From Spirochaetota bacterium (GTDB lineage: Bacteria; Spirochaetota; Spirochaetia; Treponematales; Breznakiellaceae), in NCBI GenBank assembly GCA_023398155.1, contig JAEWSV010000529.1, positions 1 through 8,417 of the forward strand: DNA of 8,417 nucleotides, written 5' to 3'. The position numbers were made by a program, and so were the translations under genes. The notes beneath the pieces were generated by a model. The model was not told the DNA's origin. It saw only the letters and a program-made list of their open reading frames with translations, and ran no database searches. Below, in pieces: positions 1-6,124 of this stretch; within the stretch, counting starts at the first letter, position 1, and the number at the start of each line of letters is the position of its first letter.

Positions 1-330
1 GACGAGATCCGCCTGGACGCGAAACGTGCGGCATCGCTCGGCATCATCGCCAATGAGCTGCTCACCGACAGCCTCAAGTACGCGTTCCCGGACGGCCGAT
101 CCGGGACGGTCCGCCTTTCCTTGAAGCGGGACGCCGACCGCCTCCTCCTTGAGGTAGTCGACGACGGCGTCGGCCTGCCTGCGGGTTTCTCGGTCGGCTC
201 GACGTCGGGGCTCGGCCTCGTACTCGTGGAGATGCTCGCGGCGCAATTGGACGGCGAGTTCAGGGCGAAGTCGTCGCGGGGAGCGAGTTTCAGCGTGCGT
301 CTTCCCGTCTCGCCCCCTCGCCGCAGCTGA
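1..330 (+). CDS. Sensor histidine kinase, C-terminal ATPase domain (partial, 5' end outside window)
   Basis: The reading frame is open from base 1 and gives the last 109 residues of a protein that starts upstream of the window. It is the HATPase_c domain of a histidine kinase, which binds ATP to phosphorylate a histidine and pass the phosphate to a response regulator. Visible motifs are an N-box (NELLTDSLKYAF, fragment residues 18-29), a G1 box (DDGVGLP, 54-60) and a G2 box (GLGL, 70-73), followed by EMLAAQLDGEF. The NELxTxxxKxAF style and the run into xxLxGxF are typical of the HisKA_2/HWE-like kinases rather than the EnvZ type. The second N-box asparagine expected in NELxTN is Asp23 here. 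The fragment ends in a short basic Ser/Pro/Arg tail. It converges on the beta-glucosidase gene with a 10-base gap and no visible terminator. Sensor domains and partner are unknown because the N-terminus is missing. Confidence 0.85.
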   Translation, partial: DEIRLDAKRAASLGIIANELLTDSLKYAFPDGRSGTVRLSLKRDADRLLLEVVDDGVGLPAGFSVGSTSGLGLVLVEMLAAQLDGEFRAKSSRGASFSVRLPVSPPRRS

Positions 331-340
331 GGCTCGGCGA

Positions 341-2611
341 TCACCCCTCGGCGTTGAGCGAGTCGATGAGCGCCTCCAGCTCCGCCTTCGTTACGGCCCG
401 CGCCATGCGCGGCAGGTTGCGGAGCGGCATCTCTTCCGCCATCGCTGCGGCCATGCGGGCCTCGGGCGATGCGGGGTCCAGGTCGCCGAACATCCGCATG
501 AAGCCCGGCCTGATCCTGGCGGCGAACGCCGCTCCGCGCGGATGCTTGGCCACCTCGCCGAGGCTGCTGTTGAGGTCCCAAACGCGGAGGTCGCGCGCCG
601 TCGATTCGAGGCGAACGATCGCGCGGGATCGGAGGTCCGCGCTGGAGGAACCGACCGCTATCTCGAAGTCGCCCGTCTCCGTTATCCAATCGGCATGCGC
701 GGGCGACCAGAACGCGAACGCGCGTTTTCCCAACTCGAAACGGACGGTCTTCGTTTCTCCCGGCTTCAGGGTTATCTTCTCGAAGCCCTTGAGCTCGCGG
801 ACCGGCCTCAGCACCGAGGACTCAAGATCCCCGACGTAAAGCTGCACGACTTCCTTCCCATCGACGGGCCCAGAATTCCGCACTTCCAGACTGACCGCGA
901 GCGTTTCCGTATCGCGGAGCGTCTCCTTGTCGGCGCGCAAGGCCGAATATTCGAAGCTGGCGTAGGAGAGCCCATGGCCGAAAGGAAAGAGGGGGCGTCG
1001 CTTCGCGGCATCATAATAACGGTACCCGACGAAGAGCCCCTCGCGGTACTCCACCGTTCCCGCGTCGCCGGGGAAGTTGAGGTAACACGGCGTGTCCTCC
1101 AGGGCGAGGGGGAAAGTCTCGGCGAGCTTACCAGAAGGGCTCTCGACGCCGAAGAGCAGGTCGGCCACGGCACCGCCCCACGCCTGGCCGCCCAGGTAGC
1201 CTTCCAGGACGGCAGGGACGCGGTCCAGCCACGGCATTTCGATAGGAGCGCCGTTGCTGAGGACCACCGCCACGTTCTTCTGGACCGCGAGGACTTCCTC
1301 CAGCAGCCGAAGGTGGCTCGCCGGCATCGCGAGATCATCCCGATCGTAGCCTTCGGATTCGATGCGGTCGGTAAGGCCGATGAACACCACCGCGAGTTCC
1401 GCGGCCCCCGCGACATCGCGCGCCTCGGCGAGTAGGACTGCATCGCTTTCGTCCGTCGAGAGCGAATATCCCGCCGCGTAATGTATAGCGCACGAAGGGC
1501 CCGCAACCTTTACGGCTTCCGCCGCCGCGTCGTCCAAGCGCGTCGGGGTGATATGGGAGCTGCCGCCGCCCTGAAACCGCGGGTGCCGCGCGAAGGCCCC
1601 CAGGAAGGCAACCCTCCGCTTATCGCGGATCGGTAGGAGACCGCCGTCGTTCTTGAGCAGGACCATGCCCTCGGCGGCGACGCGCCGGCAAAGCCGGTGG
1701 TGGGCGTCGGCATCGTAGGTCGCCGCGGGATCCCGATTGTCGAGCACCCGGAACGTCACTTCCAGCATACGCTTCACCGACGCGTCCAAGACGTTTTCGG
1801 CGAGCGCGCCCTTCCGCACCGCGGCGACGATATCCGCGTCGTCGACGCCGTCGCTCCCCGGCATCTGCAGTTCCTGGCCTGACGCGAGTCCGGCGACGCG
1901 ATCGTTGCAGGCGCCCCAATCCGTCACGACTATCCCCGTGTGGCCCCATTCCTGTTTTAGCACCTTCGTGAGCAGCCAAGAGTTTTCCGCGCTATAGGTA
2001 CCGTTGATCTTGTTGTAGGAGCACATCACCGTCCACGGCTGGGCCGTCTTTACCGCGGTCTCGAAAGCAGGGAGATAGATTTCCCGCAGAGACCGTTCGT
2101 CGGCGATCACGTCGATGGACATGCGGAGCCGTTCCTGGTTGTTCGCCGCGAAATGCTTGAGGGAGGTGCCGACGCCCCGGGACTGGACGCCCTGGATGTG
2201 GGCTGCGGCCATCTCGCCGGCGAGATAGGGATCCTCAGAAAGGTACTCGAAGTTCCGACCGCAGAGCGGGCTGCGCTTGATGTTGACCGCGGGCCCCAGG
2301 ACGACGCCAACGCCTTCAGCCTTGGCTTCCTCCCCGAGGGCCTTCCCGAGCCCGCGGACGAGGTCCCTATTCCAGGTGGAGGCGAAGGTAGCCCCGGACG
2401 GGAAACAGGTAGACGGTACGCTGTCAAGGAGGCCGCCGTCGTTCCCGCCACCGCGCATCTTCCGCAGCCCGTGCGGTCCGTCGGTCATCATCCACGAGAG
2501 GATGCCGAGACGCTCCACGGCCTTGGTGGTCCAAAAATCGGCGCCGGAGCAGAGGGACGCCTTCTCCTCCAGAGTCATCGCCGCTATGATCTTATCCAAA
2601 TCCCTCGTCAT
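341..2611 (-). CDS. Glycoside hydrolase family 3 beta-glucosidase, cytoplasmic
   Basis: The 756-residue product should release glucose (or a related sugar) from the non-reducing end of beta-glucosides by a retaining mechanism. Domain order is the GH3 N-terminal TIM barrel (about 1-290; MMTDGPHGLR at 41-50, KHFAANNQE at 152-160), the GH3 C-terminal domain (about 315-550; GMVLLKNDGGLLPI from 315) and a fibronectin-III-like domain (about 585-657). Asp231 in VVTDWGA is the expected nucleophile; a Glu in ESEGYDR (418-424), likely Glu420, is the probable acid/base. No PA14 insert or signal peptide is present, so it probably acts on imported or phosphate-free oligosaccharides in the cytoplasm. A tail of about 90 residues follows the FnIII domain (WDLNSSLGEV..., MPLRNLPRMA...), as in many cytosolic GH3 enzymes. 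The ATG has a good upstream ribosome site (AAGGGGGA, about 5-6 bases away) and overlaps the tetR stop by four bases. Exact sugar specificity cannot be read from sequence. Confidence 0.95.
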   Translation of the reverse strand: MTRDLDKIIAAMTLEEKASLCSGADFWTTKAVERLGILSWMMTDGPHGLRKMRGGGNDGGLLDSVPSTCFPSGATFASTWNRDLVRGLGKALGEEAKAEGVGVVLGPAVNIKRSPLCGRNFEYLSEDPYLAGEMAAAHIQGVQSRGVGTSLKHFAANNQERLRMSIDVIADERSLREIYLPAFETAVKTAQPWTVMCSYNKINGTYSAENSWLLTKVLKQEWGHTGIVVTDWGACNDRVAGLASGQELQMPGSDGVDDADIVAAVRKGALAENVLDASVKRMLEVTFRVLDNRDPAATYDADAHHRLCRRVAAEGMVLLKNDGGLLPIRDKRRVAFLGAFARHPRFQGGGSSHITPTRLDDAAAEAVKVAGPSCAIHYAAGYSLSTDESDAVLLAEARDVAGAAELAVVFIGLTDRIESEGYDRDDLAMPASHLRLLEEVLAVQKNVAVVLSNGAPIEMPWLDRVPAVLEGYLGGQAWGGAVADLLFGVESPSGKLAETFPLALEDTPCYLNFPGDAGTVEYREGLFVGYRYYDAAKRRPLFPFGHGLSYASFEYSALRADKETLRDTETLAVSLEVRNSGPVDGKEVVQLYVGDLESSVLRPVRELKGFEKITLKPGETKTVRFELGKRAFAFWSPAHADWITETGDFEIAVGSSSADLRSRAIVRLESTARDLRVWDLNSSLGEVAKHPRGAAFAARIRPGFMRMFGDLDPASPEARMAAAMAEEMPLRNLPRMARAVTKAELEALIDSLNAEG

Positions 2612-3276
2612 TTCGATCCCCCTTCCGGATTGCGCAGTCCCGCTATCAGATAGTCCACGAGCTCTTCGGGCATGCGGCCCAACTCCTCGGGCCGCGCCTC
2701 CACCAGTGCCGAACCGCGGAGGAGCAGCCGCTGCTGGAGCCCGCGCACCGCATTGAGCACGGTCGCCATGGCGAGATGCGGATCAAGGTCGGATCTCAGG
2801 CTTCCGTCACGCAGGGCTTCACGGAAAAGTTCCTCCAGCGCGCGGTCCCCGTCGGCGCGCATGGAGGTTCTGATGCTTTCCTTGAAGTCGGTCGGGATCC
2901 GCTTCCCGGAGAAGTACGCGTCGAACTCCGCGAGGAAAACGAACTGGTCATGGAACGCCGGGGACAGCCAATGCCGCTTCAAATACAGCGAGATGGCCTC
3001 AAGCCCGGTAAGCGGCTTTCCGGCCGCCTTCCGCTCGTCCATCCAGGCGGTGTCCCGCCCGAGTTCCTGGAAGATACGTTCCGCCAAGGCCATGGCGAGA
3101 TCGTTTTTGTCCGCGTAGTACCGGTACAGGCTCGTCCGGCTCAATCCGGTGGCCGCAGCGACATCCTTCATCTGCGTGTCGAAAAAACCCCGCTCCATGA
3201 AGAGCTTCCAGGCTGTACCCAGGATGAGGAGGCGGGTCTCTTCCGTCTGAAAAATCATGCGTGCTTTGGCCTGCAT
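2608..3276 (-). CDS. TetR/AcrR-family transcriptional regulator
   Basis: The 222-residue protein has a TetR N-terminal DNA-binding domain: helix 1 ILGTAWKLFMERGFF (18-32), then the helix-turn-helix MKDVAAATGLSRTSLYRYYADKNDL (36-60). The rest is the helical ligand-binding and dimerisation domain, which is family-variable and gives no hint of the ligand. Length is normal for the family. It lies directly upstream of the GH3 gene with an ATGA overlap, so the two are co-translated and the regulator probably controls this operon, perhaps responding to a glycoside or sugar; that is inference from context. The start could also be Met7 (3258), which is closer to helix 1; neither ATG has a strong ribosome site. 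The upstream ATG at 3276 is used because it fits the promoter and short leader. Confidence 0.9.
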   Translation of the reverse strand: MQAKARMIFQTEETRLLILGTAWKLFMERGFFDTQMKDVAAATGLSRTSLYRYYADKNDLAMALAERIFQELGRDTAWMDERKAAGKPLTGLEAISLYLKRHWLSPAFHDQFVFLAEFDAYFSGKRIPTDFKESIRTSMRADGDRALEELFREALRDGSLRSDLDPHLAMATVLNAVRGLQQRLLLRGSALVEARPEELGRMPEELVDYLIAGLRNPEGGSK

Positions 3277-3309
3277 ACTATTACTCGTGTTCTATTACAA
3301 ACGTAGTAT
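3275..3309. promoter_or_regulatory. Possible TetR operator: inverted repeat over the tetR start region
   Basis: ATACTA (3275-3280) and TAGTAT (3304-3309) are a perfect 6-base inverted repeat separated by 23 bases. Inside lies a 7-base direct repeat, CTATTAC, at 3278-3284 and 3292-3298, 14 bases apart. The repeat spans from the -10 element to the tetR start codon, where a self-repressing TetR protein would bind. The arms are short and the spacer is wider than in a classical TetR operator, so this is only a candidate. Confidence 0.3.
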
Positions 3310-3333
3310 CAGCCGATTCCTGAGATAGGTCAA
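3305..3333 (-). promoter_or_regulatory. Sigma70-type promoter of the tetR-GH3 operon
   Basis: Reading the minus strand, TTGACC (3328-3333) is followed after 17 bases by GATACT (3305-3310), the ideal spacing for a sigma70 promoter. The -35 matches consensus at five of six positions and the -10 at four. Transcription would begin near 3298, leaving a leader of about 22 bases before the tetR ATG. No other promoter was seen between tetR and the GH3 gene. Confidence 0.55.
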
Positions 3334-3338
3334 GAAGA

Positions 3339-3368
3339 ACCCGCTTCGTCGTCGCGAAGCTCGCGGGT
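3339..3368 (-). terminator. Hairpin, possible terminator downstream of tRNA-Gly
   Basis: ACCCGC (3339-3344) pairs with GCGGGT (3363-3368), and TTCG (3345-3348) pairs with CGAA (3355-3358), with a 4-base bulge on one side and a 6-base loop. On the minus strand the stem is followed by the T-rich TTCTTCTTGA, so it could end transcription coming from the tRNA before the tetR promoter, whose -35 starts in that tail. Nearer the tRNA, a T6 run on the minus strand (3413-3418) has no convincing stem before it. The T tract of the hairpin is interrupted, so this is uncertain. Confidence 0.35.
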
Positions 3369-3432
3369 GAAGGACCGGGTCAATGATCGCGCGGGAGTAG
3401 AGATGCGGGCATAAAAAAGCGAAGTTCGGCGG

Positions 3433-3503
3433 AGCGGCCGACGGGAGTCGAACCCGCGTCACGAGCTTGGGAAGCTCGGGTAATACCGTTATACAACGGC
3501 CGC
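3433..3503 (-). tRNA. tRNA-Gly (anticodon CCC)
   Basis: The minus strand folds into a complete 71-base tRNA. The acceptor stem is GCGGCCG/CGGCCGC with discriminator U. The D arm reads GTATAACGGTATTAC. The anticodon stem CGAGC/GCTCG closes the 7-base loop TTCCCAA, giving anticodon CCC (complement at 3469-3471), which reads GGG. The variable loop is TGAC and the T arm is GCGGG-TTCGACT-CCCGT with one G-U pair. The discriminator U, the D arm and the AGCTTCCCAAGCT anticodon arm resemble E. coli tRNA-Gly(CCC). The genomic bases after the discriminator are CCG, so the CCA end is not encoded and must be added by CCA-transferase. It has its own promoter and is likely transcribed alone. Confidence 0.96.
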
Positions 3504-3524
3504 TCCGGAGAACCTCGCAGGAGA

Positions 3525-3553
3525 AATCTACCTGAAAGGGAGTGCGTTGTCAA
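3525..3553 (-). promoter_or_regulatory. Promoter of tRNA-Gly
   Basis: On the minus strand a perfect TTGACA (3548-3553) is followed after exactly 17 bases by TAGATT (3525-3530), which matches the -10 consensus at four positions. The predicted start is near 3518, about 15 bases before the mature tRNA 5' end. It begins just past the acylphosphatase stop codon, so the tRNA may also receive some read-through from that operon. Confidence 0.7.
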
Positions 3554-3571
3554 CGCCGACCGCCAGGGCCG

Positions 3572-3901
3572 CTACGGCTCTACGGTGAAGGCGCGGTAGG
3601 CGCCGGTCGGCCTGAGGTCGCGTCGTTCCAGGGCTTCCACCCTGGCACCCAGAGGCCCGCGGGCGAGCCAGACGGCGAAGGCTTCCAGCTTGTCGGAGCG
3701 CCCCTCGGCGGTCACCTCCACGGAACCGTCGTCGGCGTTGCGTACCCAACCGGTCAATCCGAGGCGTTTCGCTACTTCGCGCGCTGACCAGCGGAAACCG
3801 ACCCCCTGGACCCGTCCGCGGACGCGGATCATGAAGGCCGCATCGGGAAGCGGCTTCCCTGAACGGAGCCCCCCGAACCGTTCCGGACCGTCTTCACCCA
3901 T
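3572..3901 (-). CDS. acyP: Acylphosphatase
   Basis: Acylphosphatases are small cytoplasmic enzymes that hydrolyse the carboxyl-phosphate bond of acyl phosphates such as acetyl phosphate or 1,3-bisphosphoglycerate. The core VRGRVQGVGFRWSAREVAK (27-45) contains the phosphate-binding loop with catalytic Arg37, and GWVRNADDGSVEV (51-63) contains catalytic Asn55; both are intact. From the upstream ATG the protein has 109 residues, about 15-20 more than usual. Starting at Met24 (3832) gives 86 residues, the usual size. The upstream ATG is favoured because it overlaps the preceding receiver gene's stop by 8 bases and has AAGGAG 13 bases upstream, but the first 23 residues look unstructured and the start remains open. 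It is last in an operon with two receiver-domain proteins. Confidence 0.93.
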   Translation of the reverse strand: MGEDGPERFGGLRSGKPLPDAAFMIRVRGRVQGVGFRWSAREVAKRLGLTGWVRNADDGSVEVTAEGRSDKLEAFAVWLARGPLGARVEALERRDLRPTGAYRAFTVEP

Positions 3902-4265
3902 TGCGGGCGGCGCGCTCCTTGAGGCGTTCGCGGACGCGCTGTTCCAGTTCGACGTAATCGAAGGGTTTGTAGAGGACCTCGAAAGGTATGGCGAAATCGG
4001 GCTTGAGGAATCCGGACGTGATGATCACGTCCAATTCGGGGCAGAAACGCTCCAGGAAACGGATCCAGTAGTCGCCGCCGAGGATGTCCATCCGGTAATC
4101 CGTCACCACAAGATCGATTTCATGGTCCAGCAACAGCTTGATGGCCCCGACACCGTCGGAAGCGACGAGGACGTCGTATCCCTTGAGCCTAAGATAGTCG
4201 CGCAAGGAAAGCCGGATGGCATCTTCATCTTCAACGACGAGCACTCGTCCGGGGACTTCAGGCAT
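3894..4265 (-). CDS. Single-domain response regulator (CheY-like receiver)
   Basis: The 123-residue protein is one receiver domain with no output domain. All key positions are present: acidic pair Glu12-Asp13 (VVEDED), phospho-acceptor Asp56 (VVTDYRMD), the switch Ser84 (IITSGF) and Lys100 in the KPF motif (YKPFDY). It should receive phosphate from a histidine kinase and signal by protein contact, or serve as a phosphate sink or relay. It overlaps the upstream HTH-receiver gene and the downstream acylphosphatase gene by 8 bases each. No good ribosome site precedes its ATG (AAGGT is about 14 bases away), which suggests translational coupling to the upstream gene. No kinase lies next to it; the kinase fragment at the left edge is on the other strand and its relation is unknown. 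Confidence 0.93.
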   Translation of the reverse strand: MPEVPGRVLVVEDEDAIRLSLRDYLRLKGYDVLVASDGVGAIKLLLDHEIDLVVTDYRMDILGGDYWIRFLERFCPELDVIITSGFLKPDFAIPFEVLYKPFDYVELEQRVRERLKERAARNG

Positions 4266-4881
4266 CGGAAATCGGGGTGACCTTACCGGCGAGATCGGCT
4301 ATGGTCGAAATCACCAAGTCGAAATCGAGAGGCTTGGCGAAAAAAGCGTCGGCTCCATCCTCGAGTATCGCATCCCGCTCCTCGGGGATATCCAGGCCGG
4401 TTACCGAAATGACGAATGGCTTTCCGAAGGAGGGATCCTCCTTGATCTTGCGGCAGAGCTTATGACCGTCGATACCGGGTAGATCGATATCCAAAAGCAC
4501 GAAGCCGGGCCGATGGGCGGATAAAGCCCTACCCGCCTCGAAGCCGTCATAAGCCTGAATGGCCTGGTAACCGGGAAGTTTCTTCTCGATCCACTTCTTG
4601 AGCAAATCGTTGAGGTCCTGATCATCGTCGACGACCAGGATGGCGTTCCAATCGACGTCGTCCTTCATGAGCTCGGAAAGCTCATCGGGTACGCGCATAC
4701 CGCGCGCTTCCAAGAAGGACATGAGATCCTCCGCGTAAACGCGATATTGGCCGCCCGGAGTCGTGAACGCCTTCAGATAGCCGTTCCTGATCCAGTTGAT
4801 GGCCGTCTGGTTGACGACGCCGCAGATGTTGGCAACTTCCAATGCGGAAAAGATTCTCACCTTTTTATCGTTTTTGGACAC
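4258..4881 (-). CDS. Response regulator with N-terminal MerR/excisionase-type HTH and C-terminal receiver
   Basis: The 207-residue protein has an N-terminal winged helix-turn-helix of the MerR/excisionase (HTH_17) type: FSALEVANICGVVNQTAINWIRNGYLKAF (11-39), followed by the wing TTPGGQYRVYAEDLMSFLE (40-58). A linker with PDELSELMKDD leads into a receiver domain (about 79-200) with Asp85-Asp87 in the acidic pocket, phospho-acceptor Asp131 (LLDIDLPGIDG), Thr161 and Lys183 (AKPLDF). DNA-binding before receiver reverses the usual order of response regulators. The start codon is GTG with AAAGGA 7 bases upstream (4889-4894). It is first in the operon, behind a strong promoter surrounded by repeats it might bind. 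Target genes are unknown; autoregulation is inferred from layout only. Confidence 0.92.
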   Translation of the reverse strand: MSKNDKKVRIFSALEVANICGVVNQTAINWIRNGYLKAFTTPGGQYRVYAEDLMSFLEARGMRVPDELSELMKDDVDWNAILVVDDDQDLNDLLKKWIEKKLPGYQAIQAYDGFEAGRALSAHRPGFVLLDIDLPGIDGHKLCRKIKEDPSFGKPFVISVTGLDIPEERDAILEDGADAFFAKPLDFDLVISTIADLAGKVTPISDA

Positions 4882-4931
4882 GGCTCTTTCCTTTCATCGC
4901 GACGGAATGGTCCGATCGTATCTTTTCAGGC

Positions 4932-5021
4932 ATGAGTACTTGTTATGACACCTCTTACCATTATATCCATTAAATCCACAAAGTCAACAAGTGTTCATAT
5001 CAACAAAATATACGTACTCAA
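4932..5021. repeat. Three related operator-like motifs around the HTH-receiver promoter
   Basis: The motif AAGTACTCAT occurs on the minus strand at 4932-4941, as AAGTGTTCAT on the plus strand at 4989-4998, and as ACGTACTCAA on the plus strand at 5012-5021. The first two extend into a 13-base imperfect inverted repeat (4932-4944 and 4986-4998; 11 of 13 positions match) that brackets the -10 and most of the -35. A short direct repeat, TCAACAA, is also present at 4984-4990 and 5000-5006, 16 bases apart. The spacing suggests binding sites for a regulator, plausibly the HTH-receiver protein itself. Confidence 0.4.
4960..4987 (-). promoter_or_regulatory. Strong sigma70 promoter of the HTH-receiver / receiver / acylphosphatase operon
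   Basis: On the minus strand TTGACT (4982-4987) is followed after 16 bases by a perfect TATAAT (4960-4965). The start would be near 4953, leaving a leader of about 70 bases before the GTG. A possible upstream second start is the extended -10 TGCTATACT (5024-5032), which lacks a clear -35. The whole 4882-5072 gap is AT-rich compared with the surrounding genes; nothing else was recognised in it, and no terminator follows recX. Confidence 0.75.
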
Positions 5022-5072
5022 TCAGTATAGCACAATCCTCTTTACGCCGTGTAGTTCAAGCAAGAAAGATCT

Positions 5073-5687
5073 TTACGATTTACGCTCGAGCGCCTCCCTG
5101 ATGGCGCCTGAGCTGAACCCCGCCTTGCGGAGCCTGAGCCGAACCAGACGATCGTCGCCGGATCCCGCTCCGCCCTCGGCGGCCAGGAACCGTTCTACGA
5201 GGGACGCCTCGCGATCGCCGCCGACGGCGCGGTTCACCGCCTCCCGCGCTATCTCGCGGGAGACGCCGTGGGCCCTGAGCCGCGCTAAGAGCACGGCCGG
5301 CCCCTCGCACTTCCTGGCGAGCCTGGATTCCACCCACAATTCTGCGAACCGCGCGTCATCCAAGAGTCTTTCATCGATAAGGCGGGCCAAGACCGGAGCT
5401 ATCTCCCGTTCGCCGAAACCGCGCTTCCTGAGCTTCACGGACAGTTCGGCTCGCGAGTGCTCCCTCAAAGCGATGAGCCTCAGGGCGGCGCGCTCCGCGC
5501 GGTAGCGCTCTCCGGCGAAGCGGAGGTCCGTCTCCTCCTCCATCGATAGCGCCCTGCCGAGGAGTTCTTCGCCGGAGGCGTAGGGAGCCTCGAGGTACGA
5601 GAGCCGGAATAAAAAACGAGAGCCGTCCTCGAGTCCCACGTTGAGGACTTCCGGATCGGCTCCCTTCTCGACGGAAACGACCGTCAT
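5073..5687 (-). CDS. recX: Regulatory protein RecX
   Basis: RecX proteins bind RecA filaments and limit RecA activity in recombination and the SOS response. The 204-residue product is built of the family's three-helix repeats: ALRLIALREHSRAELSVKLRKRGF (about 68-91), LDDARFAELWVESRLARK with AVLLARLRAHGVSREIAREAV (about 109-151), and DDRLVRLRLRKAGFSSGAIREAL (about 178-200). The N-terminal 60 residues form a poorly conserved lead (MTVVSVEKG...), as in other RecX proteins. The frame stays open to 5876, but that extension lies antiparallel in frame over the rpsI coding region and is not RecX-like, so the ATG at 5687 is chosen, 29 bases after the rpsI stop. Its ribosome site is weak. It sits at the end of the rplM-rpsI operon rather than beside recA. 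Confidence 0.9.
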   Translation of the reverse strand: MTVVSVEKGADPEVLNVGLEDGSRFLFRLSYLEAPYASGEELLGRALSMEEETDLRFAGERYRAERAALRLIALREHSRAELSVKLRKRGFGEREIAPVLARLIDERLLDDARFAELWVESRLARKCEGPAVLLARLRAHGVSREIAREAVNRAVGGDREASLVERFLAAEGGAGSGDDRLVRLRLRKAGFSSGAIREALERKS

Positions 5688-5716
5688 CTGACCGCGCGAA
5701 CGAAGCGCGACGTGAA

Positions 5717-6109
5717 TTAACGCTTGGAGAACTGGAAGCGGCGACGGGCTCCCGCCTGACCGTACTTCTTGCGCTCGACCATGCGCGGATCGCGGGTGAG
5801 GAACCCGTTCGAGCGCAGGGCGGTATAGTTCGTATGGTCTACCTGGCAGAGGGCGCGGGCGAGACCGTGCCGGCACGCGCCGGCCTGGCCGTTGGGGCCG
5901 CCGCCCTCGACGTTGATAAGGACATCGAACTTGTTCTCGCTGGCGGTTACCATGAGCGGCTGGCGAACCATCATGGCGTGCTCGCCCTGTACGAAGTACT
6001 GGGGGAGTTCCTTGCCGTTCACGATCACCTTGCCGCTGCCTTCCCGCAAGAAAACCCGGGCGATGGCGGTCTTCCTTCTTCCGGTTCCGATACCGAGATT
6101 CTTAATCAC
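5717..6109 (-). CDS. rpsI: 30S ribosomal protein S9
   Basis: This 130-residue protein is a full-length S9, a component of the small ribosomal subunit head whose C-terminal tail reaches the P site. GTGRRKTAIARVFLREGSG (8-26), the family signature GGGPNGQAGACRHGLARAL (69-87) and the basic tail KKYGQAGARRRFQFSKR (114-130) are all present. The start codon is GTG, with GAGAGGT about 7 bases upstream. It follows rplM by 15 bases, the usual order in bacteria. Confidence 0.98.
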   Translation of the reverse strand: MIKNLGIGTGRRKTAIARVFLREGSGKVIVNGKELPQYFVQGEHAMMVRQPLMVTASENKFDVLINVEGGGPNGQAGACRHGLARALCQVDHTNYTALRSNGFLTRDPRMVERKKYGQAGARRRFQFSKR

Positions 6110-6124
6110 CTTGCTACCTCTCGA

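Noticed and set aside
542..1435. A 297-codon plus-strand open frame
   Set aside because: It lies wholly antisense to the well-supported GH3 gene, has no recognisable domain, and is an expected by-product of high GC content.
4882..5072. AT-rich gap as a mobile element remnant or attachment site
   Set aside because: No transposase, integrase, terminal repeat or target duplication is visible; promoter and operator motifs explain the low GC well enough.
5062..5075. AAAGATCTTT palindrome at the recX stop codon as a terminator
   Set aside because: The palindrome leaves no room for a loop, contains no GC stem and has only a broken T tract.
4945..5505. A 186-codon plus-strand frame beginning in the AT-rich gap
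   Set aside because: Most of it is antisense to recX and its composition is Ser/Arg-rich and low in structure; the start lies in the minus-strand promoter region.
5688..5876. N-terminal extension of RecX by 63 residues
   Set aside because: It overlaps rpsI in another frame, is Pro/Arg-rich and does not resemble RecX; the ATG at 5687 gives a normal-sized protein.
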